From positions 1 to 5,117 of the forward strand of contig JAITKC010000075.1 of assembly GCA_031278665.1 (NCBI GenBank): a stretch of 5,117 nucleotides of DNA. The letters run 5' to 3'. Each line of letters begins with the position of its first letter. Positions within the stretch are counted from its first letter, which is position 1. The position numbers and the translations under genes are program-made. Positions 1 to 5,117 of the stretch are shown here, piece after piece. The notes beneath the pieces were generated by a model. The model made no database searches. It saw nothing but the letters and a program-made list of their open reading frames with translations, and was not told the DNA's origin. This DNA is from Bifidobacteriaceae bacterium. GTDB taxonomy: Bacteria > Actinomycetota > Actinomycetes > Actinomycetales > WQXJ01.

Positions 1-57
1 GGCCTGGCCGTGGCCGCGCCGGCGGTCGGCGGCGCCAGCGCATTGGAGCAACCCTAG
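1..57 (+). CDS. 3' end of an upstream gene (possibly purF, amidophosphoribosyltransferase)
   Basis: Frame 1 is open from the window edge and encodes 18 residues (GLAVAAPAVGGASALEQP) before TAG at 55-57. The piece is Ala/Gly-rich and has no diagnostic motif. The purF assignment rests only on context, because purF lies directly upstream of purM in many actinobacteria. The stop codon abuts the purM ATG with no spacer, and the purM Shine-Dalgarno sequence lies inside this coding end, which fits a translationally coupled operon. It could equally be another gene's tail, or a chance open frame. Confidence 0.45.
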   Translation, partial: GLAVAAPAVGGASALEQP

Positions 58-1185
58 ATGGGCCGCGACGCCTACGCCCGGGCCGGAGTGGACGTGGCGG
101 CCGGAGACCGAGCCGTCGAATTGATGCGGGCCTCGGTCAAATCGACTCTGGGCCCGCGGGCGCTGGGGGAGTTGGGCGGCTTCGCCGGCCTTTGGGACGC
201 CTCGGCGCTGACCGCCATGGCCAATCCGGTGCTGGTGACCTCGACCGACGGCGTGGGCACCAAACTGGTGATCGCCCAAGCCCTCGACTTCCACCAGACG
301 GTCGGTTTCGACCTGGTCGGCATGGTGGTCGACGACATCGTGGTGACCGGCGCCGAGCCGCTGTTCATGACCGACTACATCGCCGCCGGCAAAGTCGAGC
401 CGGCCCGGATCGCGGCGCTGGTCGGCGGTGTCGCGGCCGCCTGCCGGGCCACCGGAACGGCTTTGATCGGCGGCGAGACGGCCGAACACCCCGGGCTGAT
501 GGGACCAAGCGAATACGATCTGGCCGGCGCCGCAGTCGGAGTGGTCGAACGTTCGGAACTACTCGGCCCGGATCGCGTCCGCCAGGGCGACGGATTGTTG
601 GGCTTGGCCTCATCGGGACTTCACTCCAACGGGTTCTCCCTGGTCAGGGCGGTGGTTCGGGAGCTGGGATGGTCATGGGAGCGGCCGATGGCGGAATTCG
701 GGCGGACCCTGGGGGAGGAATTGCTGGAGCCGACCCGCCTCTACACTCGCCCGCTGTTGGAGTTGGCCGGCCGCCTGGGGCCCGACCTGCGCGCCTTGGC
801 CCATGTCACCGGCGGCGGCCTGGCCGCCAATCTGTCCCGGGTGTTGCCGGCCGGACTCGGCGCGGTGGTCTCGCGGGCGGCCTGGCCGGTGCCGCCGGTC
901 TTCGCGGTCTTGCGGGACGCCGGGCGCCTGGGCTGGCGCGACCTCGAGCGCAGCTGGAACCTCGGCGTCGGCATGGTGGCGGTGGTGGCCGAGCCGAGTC
1001 TGGCCCTGGCCCAAACGGCGCTGGCCGAAGCCGGCGTCCCAGCGGTCCCGATTGGCCGGGTGGCGCCGGCCGCCGAAGTCCAAGCCGAAGCCGAGGACCG
1101 CGCCGCGCCGGCCGCCGACTTGACCGCCGGCGCCAAGGGAACCGCCGGCGGCGCCGTCCTGTTGACAGACGAATACCGGGTCTGA
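58..1185 (+). CDS. purM: Phosphoribosylformylglycinamidine cyclo-ligase (AIR synthetase)
   Basis: PurM is the cytosolic enzyme of de novo purine synthesis that closes the imidazole ring: formylglycinamidine ribotide plus ATP gives aminoimidazole ribotide, ADP and phosphate. Family motifs appear in order: AGVDVAAGDRAVELM near residues 9-23, the ATP-binding STDGVGTK at 62-69, a long VVDD..GAEPLFMTDY block at about 92-109, GGETAEHPG at 138-146, ASSGLHSNGF at 184-193, HVTGGG at 249-254 and a WNLGVGM motif near 301-307. The ATG at 58 is preceded by TTGGAG at 43-48, nine bases away, and the N-terminus aligns with the usual PurM start. At 375 residues it is longer than the usual 340-355. The excess is an Ala/Glu-rich stretch at about 338-366, before a normal-looking end (AVLLTDEYRV). 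The active-site blocks are intact, so it should be functional. Confidence 0.97.
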   Translation: MGRDAYARAGVDVAAGDRAVELMRASVKSTLGPRALGELGGFAGLWDASALTAMANPVLVTSTDGVGTKLVIAQALDFHQTVGFDLVGMVVDDIVVTGAEPLFMTDYIAAGKVEPARIAALVGGVAAACRATGTALIGGETAEHPGLMGPSEYDLAGAAVGVVERSELLGPDRVRQGDGLLGLASSGLHSNGFSLVRAVVRELGWSWERPMAEFGRTLGEELLEPTRLYTRPLLELAGRLGPDLRALAHVTGGGLAANLSRVLPAGLGAVVSRAAWPVPPVFAVLRDAGRLGWRDLERSWNLGVGMVAVVAEPSLALAQTALAEAGVPAVPIGRVAPAAEVQAEAEDRAAPAADLTAGAKGTAGGAVLLTDEYRV

Positions 1186-1230
1186 CTTTTCGGCCTCGCG
1201 CGCGCCCGGCTCGACGGGTCCGGCACAATC

Positions 1231-1254
1231 TTGTAACGTAGGCGCATACGACAA
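1231..1254 (+). promoter_or_regulatory. Bulged inverted repeat in the purM-DUF3073 gap
   Basis: TTGT-AA-CGTA (1231-1240) can pair with TACGACAA (1247-1254) around a GGCGCA loop. This gives eight base pairs with a two-base AA bulge. An alternative short pairing, ACAA (1225-1228) with TTGT (1231-1234), would compete with it, and ACAAT occurs twice (1225-1229 and 1251-1255). No T-tract follows, so it is not a classic terminator. It lies 33 bases upstream of the DUF3073 start, in the least GC-rich part of the gap, so it may be an operator or a 5' UTR structure. No clear -35/-10 pair can be placed around it. It could also be chance. Confidence 0.3.
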
Positions 1255-1272
1255 TAGCCGACCAGATAGCGC

Positions 1273-1279
1273 GAGGGGG
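1273..1279 (+). promoter_or_regulatory. Ribosome binding site of the DUF3073 gene
   Basis: GAGGGGG lies eight bases before the ATG at 1288. It is purine-rich, well spaced, and fixes the start of this very small gene. Confidence 0.7.
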
Positions 1280-1287
1280 TCACGTAC

Positions 1288-1485
1288 ATGGGGCGGGGCC
1301 GTCAGAAGGCAAAGCAAACCAAGGTCGCTCGTAAGCTCAAGTACTACACCCCGGACACCGATTACCGCGCGCTTGAGCGTGAGTTGGCCGGGGCGGCGGG
1401 CGGCGGCGGCGAAGACGACCCGTATGCGGAGTACGCCGCCCGCTACGCCGCCGATGACGAGGGGCCGGACGAGCCCGAGACTTGA
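1288..1485 (+). CDS. DUF3073 family small protein
   Basis: This 65-residue protein is recognisable from its N-terminus, MGRGRQKAKQTKVARKLKYY, which matches the conserved start of the actinobacterial DUF3073 family, and from the following TPDTDYRALERELAG. It has two halves: a strongly basic segment (R3, R5, K7, K9, K12, R15, K16, K18) and an acidic tail from 42 onward with ten Asp/Glu residues, separated by a Gly-rich linker at 35-41. There is no signal peptide or membrane segment, so it should be cytoplasmic. The basic head could bind nucleic acid, but that is inference and the family has no established function. It follows purM by 102 bases and is followed after 22 bases by the dehydrogenase gene. 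Association with purM is a known trait of the family, which supports calling such a short frame a real gene. Confidence 0.93.
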   Translation: MGRGRQKAKQTKVARKLKYYTPDTDYRALERELAGAAGGGGEDDPYAEYAARYAADDEGPDEPET

Positions 1486-1494
1486 CGTCTGAGC

Positions 1495-1501
1495 GGAGGA
1501 G
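1495..1501 (+). promoter_or_regulatory. Strong ribosome binding site of the dehydrogenase gene
   Basis: GGAGGAG, a near-perfect Shine-Dalgarno sequence, sits six bases before the ATG at 1508, within the 22-base gap after DUF3073. It confirms the start and contrasts with the missing site in front of the STAND gene. Confidence 0.8.
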
Positions 1502-1507
1502 CGGATT

Positions 1508-2461
1508 ATGCGGCTGGGAATGATCGGCCTCGGACGGATGGGCGGCAATATGGCCGCCCGCCTGCGCCGAGCCGGGATCGGCGTGGTCGGCTACGACCAA
1601 TCTCCCGAATCCGGGCGCGACGTGGCTTCGCTTGAGCAGTTGGCGGCGGCGCTGACGGCGCCCCGAATAGTCTGGGTGATGGTTCCGGCTGGCGAAGCGA
1701 CCGCTTCGACGATCACCGCCTTGGCCGCCCGGCTTGATGCCGGCGACCTGGTGGTCGATGGCGGCAACTCCCGATTTGACGACGACCAAGAGCACGCCGC
1801 GACTTTGGCCGCCCGCGGCGTCGAGTTCATGGACGTCGGCGTGTCCGGCGGCGTCTGGGGCCTTGAAGAGGGCTACGCCCTGATGGCCGGCGGCTCGGCG
1901 GCGGCCTGGGAGAGACTGCGGCCGGTTTTGACGGCGTTGGCCCCGGACGCCGCCGGCGGGCCGGACGCCGCCGGCGGGCCGGGCGAGCCGGGCGAGCCGG
2001 ACGGGCCGAGCCGGCCGGACGGCGCCGGCGGGCTGGTCCACGCCGGACCGGTCGGGGCCGGACATTTCGCCAAAATGGTTCACAACGGCATCGAATACGG
2101 CATGATGCAGGCCATCGGCGAAGGCTACGCGCTACTGCAGGCCTCTCAACTGGTGCCCAATCCAGACGCGGTCGTGGCCTCTTGGCGCTCCGGCACGGTC
2201 ATCCGCTCGTGGCTGCTCGACCTGCTGGTTCGCGCCGTCGAGCAGGATCCGGGTCTGGCGTCGCTGGCGCCGGCGGCGAACGAGTCGGGGGAGGCGCGCT
2301 GGATGATAGCGGCGGCCCTCGAACTGGGGGTGCCGCTGCCGGCCACGGCGGCGGCGCTATACGCCCGCCAAACCTCGCAGGGGGGCGATGACGCGGCCAT
2401 GCGCGCCGTGGCCGCGTTACGCAACCAGTTCGGCGGCCACGCCGTCGTCAAACAGCCCTGA
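1508..2461 (+). CDS. gnd: 6-phosphogluconate dehydrogenase, short decarboxylating form, probably NAD-dependent
   Basis: This enzyme oxidises and decarboxylates 6-phosphogluconate to ribulose 5-phosphate in the cytosolic pentose phosphate pathway. The N-terminal Rossmann domain starts with GLGRMGGNM (7-15). Acidic D30 at the end of the second strand (VVGYDQS) favours NAD over NADP. VDGGNS (83-88), GVSGGVWGLEEGY (111-123) and GHFAKMVHNGIEYG (185-198, with K189 at the catalytic lysine position) are family signatures. FGGHAVV lies near the end. The 317 residues match the short GndA/YqeC-like group (about 300), not the 470-residue form. A 30-residue low-complexity insert occupies 146-175, in the loop before the all-helical domain. 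Catalytic blocks are intact on both sides, so activity is plausible. The product feeds ribose 5-phosphate and PRPP supply, which fits the purM neighbourhood. A 3-hydroxyisobutyrate dehydrogenase relative is less likely, given the KMVHNGIEYG motif. Confidence 0.93.
   Translation: MRLGMIGLGRMGGNMAARLRRAGIGVVGYDQSPESGRDVASLEQLAAALTAPRIVWVMVPAGEATASTITALAARLDAGDLVVDGGNSRFDDDQEHAATLAARGVEFMDVGVSGGVWGLEEGYALMAGGSAAAWERLRPVLTALAPDAAGGPDAAGGPGEPGEPDGPSRPDGAGGLVHAGPVGAGHFAKMVHNGIEYGMMQAIGEGYALLQASQLVPNPDAVVASWRSGTVIRSWLLDLLVRAVEQDPGLASLAPAANESGEARWMIAAALELGVPLPATAAALYARQTSQGGDDAAMRAVAALRNQFGGHAVVKQP
1943..2032 (+). repeat. GC-rich in-frame minisatellite inside the dehydrogenase gene
   Basis: Two perfect 18-bp copies of ccggacgccgccggcggg (1943-1960, 1961-1978) are followed by two perfect 9-bp copies of ccgggcgag (1979-1987, 1988-1996). 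Degenerate 9-bp units of the same type run to 2032. The array is exactly 90 bp (30 codons). It encodes two PDAAGG hexapeptides, then PGE, PGE, PDG, PSR, PDG and AGG triplets, and keeps the frame. The period in multiples of 9 suggests growth by slippage or unequal exchange. It falls in a loop between domains, where extra residues would be tolerated. Confidence 0.9.
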
Positions 2462-2467
2462 CCGCCG

Positions 2468-5107
2468 ATGGCGTCGATCAGCTTGCGCAGCGCCTTCTTA
2501 GGCGGCATCAAAGCGGGCGTGACCACGGAGGAAGTCTTCACCGACCGAGTCGACGAGCAAACGGCTTTCTTGGCCGCCGCCCAGGCTATGCGCGCGGATT
2601 TGTCAGCGAATGCCGCCTGTGTGGACGATCCAACCAGGCCGCGGCGGAACGTGCTGGTCTACTACGGTGTGGGAGGAATTGGGAAATCAGCTCTGTCGCA
2701 ACGACTTGAGAACATTCTCTGGAAGGAAGTCCCCGAGGGGGCCAAAGGGCGGCGGGTCGCCGTGCGGATCGACTTCGATGACGAGGGCGCCGCCGACATC
2801 GAAGCGGTTCTGTGGCGGATCAGGTCAGCGCTCGGCAGCCTTGGTCCCGTTTGGAAAGCTTTCGACCTCGCCTTTGCCTGGTATTGGTCGGAGAGCCACC
2901 CGGGCGAGCCGATTAACGAATTCCTCGACCGGTCACCGCTGGTTCGTGGCTTGGCGCGGCAGTTTGACCTGGGCGGCCAGTTTGTGGACAGTTTGTCATG
3001 GGCTGCCGATGTCAGCTTTGGCGGTTTCGCCGGACTGGCCCAAAAGGGCATACTTCAAGGTGTTCGGGCGGTCAAGGACCGCGTGGCCAAGCGCCAGATT
3101 TTGGCCGACTGCGCCCTTTTTGAGTCAATAATCACGGCGTCGGCGGATTACGACACCCTCTCATACTTCCCGTATCTTCTGGCGTGGGATCTTAATAACC
3201 GGATCAAGAAGGATCTGGCTAACCCCCCGGAAGTCGTGATCTTCTTGGACACTTTTGAACAGGTGACCGGCAAACTGAGCGTGTCGTTTCAGAACTACTT
3301 GCAGCGCCTCGTTTACTTGATGCCGAATGTTTTATTTGTGGTCACGGGCCGCAACCGCTTGGATTGGGCTGAACGGGCGGACGGCGCGGAACTTGATTAC
3401 GCGGGGCAAAGGAGTTGGCCGCTGCTGCATCATTCGAATTCTACGGTTGAGCCGCGTCAACACCTGGTTGGTTACCTGTCCGATGTCGACGCCGAATCTT
3501 ATTTGCGCACCGCGCTGACCCGGGACGGCGAGCCCGCTATCGCCGAGCCGATTCGACACCGGATCGTTGAGGGCGCCCGGGGTTTGCCGCTGTACCTCGA
3601 CTTGTCGGTGTCGCATTTCGTGACATTGGTGGGGCACGGGGTGGAGCCGGGGCTGGACGACTTCGGTGGACTCCTGGTGGCGGTCGCGTCCCGTGTCATG
3701 CGGGATCTGTCGCATCAGGAGCGCGAGTTGGCGAGGGCGGCGTCCCTCTTCGACCGTTATAACGCGCAAGTGTTGAGCTTGGCGGTCCCCGCCGCAAGCC
3801 TGGGGGTAATCGGACGTTTCCTGGTCCGGCCTTTTCAAACCGCGGTGGCCGGGTCGACCCTTGACCACTGCCTTCACTCGTGTATGCGAGAAGCCATTGT
3901 CGAGGGCGACGGCCAACTGCCTGATGGCTGGACCGATCTGGACCGCGCTCGGGCCTTGGACCGGGTCTTCGACGGCCTTGGACGCCTGGCCACCGCGCAA
4001 AAGGACACGGCCGCCCTCGGGGAGATTATGCAAATGGGCTTGAAAATCGCTTTCCAGAGGGGAACCAGCGCCACTTGGCTAACCTCGGCGGCGTTGTCCC
4101 TGGTTAATTCCGGGGCGATTGGCCGCTTGGCCCCGATTATTTCTTACCAGGCTGAGACCGGCGAGTTGAGTTCGCTGCAGAACCTTGTGCGCGGGATACT
4201 GTTGCGGCGCGCGGGGAAACCGACCGAGGCTCTGGTGGCGCTTGACCAAGCTGAAGTCGCCGGCGGCTCCGAACTCCTGACGGCCGCCATCCGCGTTCAC
4301 CGGGCCCATGTTCTGAGAAATCTTGGGCACTACAAACAAGCGGTCGCGATCTATTCCGGGCAGACCGGCGGCCCAATGGCCAGAGAGGCAACTCTTTGGT
4401 TAGGCGATTACAAGTATCTCAACGGTAGATTCAACGAAGCCCTCGATGCCGCCCGGCAATGCGGCGGCGAAGACGGTTTGGGGCGTGAGGCGGCGCGGTT
4501 GCAGGCGCACGTCATGCGGGTCAACGCGATGTTCGAGCAGGCCCGACGGGCTTACCAAGACCTGGTTGAGCGCTCAGAGGTGGCCGGCGACTTGCCGGCG
4601 CAGGCCAAAGCTTTGACGGGCCTGGCTCAAACAGTCTGCTGGATCGACCCGTGGCAAGTGGATCAAATCTGCTCCCAGGCGGAGGAGATACTGTCCCTTG
4701 TTCCCAACTCCGTGGAAAATGTCAAACTCACCCAGGCGCGCGCCATCGCCGCCGTCATAGTTGACGCCGAGGGCTCGTCGCCGTTGGTGGAAAAGGTGAA
4801 GGCGGCCGCGTTGGCGGTGGAGTACAAAGGCGGTTTGAACCTTTACGACCTGGCGGTCTGTTTGCGAAGCGCGCGGATGGGCGAGGTCGCCGAATTTGAA
4901 AAGGCGGCGACCTCGCTGCAGGCGCGGACGGCGGAGCAGGGCGGGAACACCTATTGGGCGCCTATCGTCAGAAGCTGGGTGGAAGATCCGGATAGGTCCG
5001 CCTCTCCGCGGCCGGCGAATGCGCCGGATTGGTTGGGCGACGGAGCGGCGGTTGCGTCGAGATGGAGGGATGTGGCGCTGAATGGCACCCAAGAGCATTT
5101 TGTTTAG
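2468..5107 (+). CDS. STAND-type P-loop NTPase with C-terminal TPR-like repeats, unknown function
   Basis: This 879-residue protein has the hallmarks of a STAND (AAA_16/NACHT-like) switch ATPase. After a short N-terminus with FTDR at 24-27 come Walker A GVGGIGKS (67-74), Walker B VVIFLD (256-261) followed by TFE (262-264), an arginine-bearing sensor-1-like strand FVVTGR (to R295), the GLP motif (372-374), and a winged-helix-like region (about 400-485) with LSHQERELARAASLF (414-428) and LHSCMREA (469-476), where H470 resembles the nucleotide-sensing histidine. Helical TPR-like repeats follow, clearest at about 570-700 (RRAGKPTEALVAL, RNLGHYKQAVAIY, LNGRFNEALDAA, MFEQARRAYQDL), probably the ligand-sensing part. 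There is no recognisable effector, DNA-binding domain, signal peptide or clear membrane segment. The Walker A-B distance is unusually long. The ATG at 2468 has no Shine-Dalgarno sequence but keeps the FTDR region and lies six bases after gnd. GTG at 2519 is an alternative start. GC content is lower than in the neighbours. Defence or signalling roles are guesses. Confidence 0.85.
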   Translation: MASISLRSAFLGGIKAGVTTEEVFTDRVDEQTAFLAAAQAMRADLSANAACVDDPTRPRRNVLVYYGVGGIGKSALSQRLENILWKEVPEGAKGRRVAVRIDFDDEGAADIEAVLWRIRSALGSLGPVWKAFDLAFAWYWSESHPGEPINEFLDRSPLVRGLARQFDLGGQFVDSLSWAADVSFGGFAGLAQKGILQGVRAVKDRVAKRQILADCALFESIITASADYDTLSYFPYLLAWDLNNRIKKDLANPPEVVIFLDTFEQVTGKLSVSFQNYLQRLVYLMPNVLFVVTGRNRLDWAERADGAELDYAGQRSWPLLHHSNSTVEPRQHLVGYLSDVDAESYLRTALTRDGEPAIAEPIRHRIVEGARGLPLYLDLSVSHFVTLVGHGVEPGLDDFGGLLVAVASRVMRDLSHQERELARAASLFDRYNAQVLSLAVPAASLGVIGRFLVRPFQTAVAGSTLDHCLHSCMREAIVEGDGQLPDGWTDLDRARALDRVFDGLGRLATAQKDTAALGEIMQMGLKIAFQRGTSATWLTSAALSLVNSGAIGRLAPIISYQAETGELSSLQNLVRGILLRRAGKPTEALVALDQAEVAGGSELLTAAIRVHRAHVLRNLGHYKQAVAIYSGQTGGPMAREATLWLGDYKYLNGRFNEALDAARQCGGEDGLGREAARLQAHVMRVNAMFEQARRAYQDLVERSEVAGDLPAQAKALTGLAQTVCWIDPWQVDQICSQAEEILSLVPNSVENVKLTQARAIAAVIVDAEGSSPLVEKVKAAALAVEYKGGLNLYDLAVCLRSARMGEVAEFEKAATSLQARTAEQGGNTYWAPIVRSWVEDPDRSASPRPANAPDWLGDGAAVASRWRDVALNGTQEHFV

Positions 5108-5117
5108 CGGTCTCGGG

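Noticed and set aside
1162..1167. Perfect TTGACA, a -35-like box at the end of purM
   Set aside because: No -10-like hexamer at 16-18 bases downstream (the sequence there is CTTTTC-like), and the box is part of the codons for the conserved PurM C-terminal LLTD.
1205..1218. CCCG-GCTCGA-CGGG hairpin after purM as a terminator
   Set aside because: The stem is only four base pairs and no T-tract follows, so it is not distinguishable from chance at this GC content.
192..1241. 349-codon frame on the plus strand overlapping purM
   Set aside because: Arg/Gly-rich shifted-frame shadow of purM with no family resemblance.
673..1548. Long open frame on the minus strand (291 codons)
   Set aside because: It lies opposite purM and DUF3073, is rich in Arg/Gly/Pro and has no family motif. 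Such antisense frames are expected in GC-rich coding DNA.
1943..2032. CRISPR-like or mobile-element repeat
   Set aside because: The units are directly adjacent without spacers, have multiples-of-three length and stay in frame with gnd. It is an expansion inside a coding gene.
1337..2083. Long open frame on the minus strand (248 codons) opposite DUF3073 and gnd
   Set aside because: Low-complexity translation that mirrors the gnd repeat, and no recognisable domain. It is a composition artefact.
3332..4033. 233-codon minus-strand frame opposite the STAND gene
   Set aside because: The translation has no motif, and the + strand here encodes well-supported STAND motifs (sensor arginine, GLP, winged-helix-like region).
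4600..5107. LuxR/MalT-type C-terminal helix-turn-helix in the STAND protein
   Set aside because: No helix-turn-helix pattern is visible in the last 170 residues. The region reads as further helical repeats followed by a polar tail.

Overview
The window is a GC-rich, densely packed stretch with every gene on the + strand. It looks like a chromosomal piece of an actinobacterium. The evidence is an actinobacterial-style PurM (SxTDGVGTK, VVDDIVVTGAEPLFMTDYIA, GGETAEHPG motifs) followed by a 65-residue DUF3073 protein, a family known from Actinomycetota and often found beside purM (Rv0809/Rv0810c in Mycobacterium tuberculosis, from memory). I cannot name the genus.

Layout: bases 1-57 are the last 18 codons of an upstream gene, probably purF by synteny. 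purM (58-1185) starts directly after its stop codon. A 102-base gap follows, holding a small bulged dyad and a strong Shine-Dalgarno sequence, then the DUF3073 gene (1288-1485). After 22 bases comes a short-type, probably NAD-dependent 6-phosphogluconate dehydrogenase (1508-2461). Six bases later starts a large STAND-type P-loop NTPase with a C-terminal TPR-like array (2468-5107). The window ends 10 bases after its stop.

The first part is metabolic. PurM makes aminoimidazole ribotide in purine synthesis, and the 6-phosphogluconate dehydrogenase makes ribulose 5-phosphate, the precursor of ribose 5-phosphate and PRPP, so the two fit one nucleotide-supply theme. DUF3073 has no known function. 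The STAND gene is the outlier. Its GC content is visibly lower than its neighbours', it has no recognisable effector domain, and it has an unusually long segment between Walker A and Walker B. It sits immediately behind the dehydrogenase gene, in the same reading frame, without a ribosome binding site of its own. It is best read as an accessory sensor/switch ATPase, possibly acquired. A role in defence or signalling is possible but not shown by the sequence.

Both metabolic enzymes carry low-complexity inserts. A 30-residue P/G/A/D-rich stretch in the dehydrogenase is built from exact 18-bp and 9-bp tandem DNA repeats, and PurM has an Ala-rich stretch near its C-terminus. No tRNA, rRNA, CRISPR array, insertion sequence or convincing terminator was seen.
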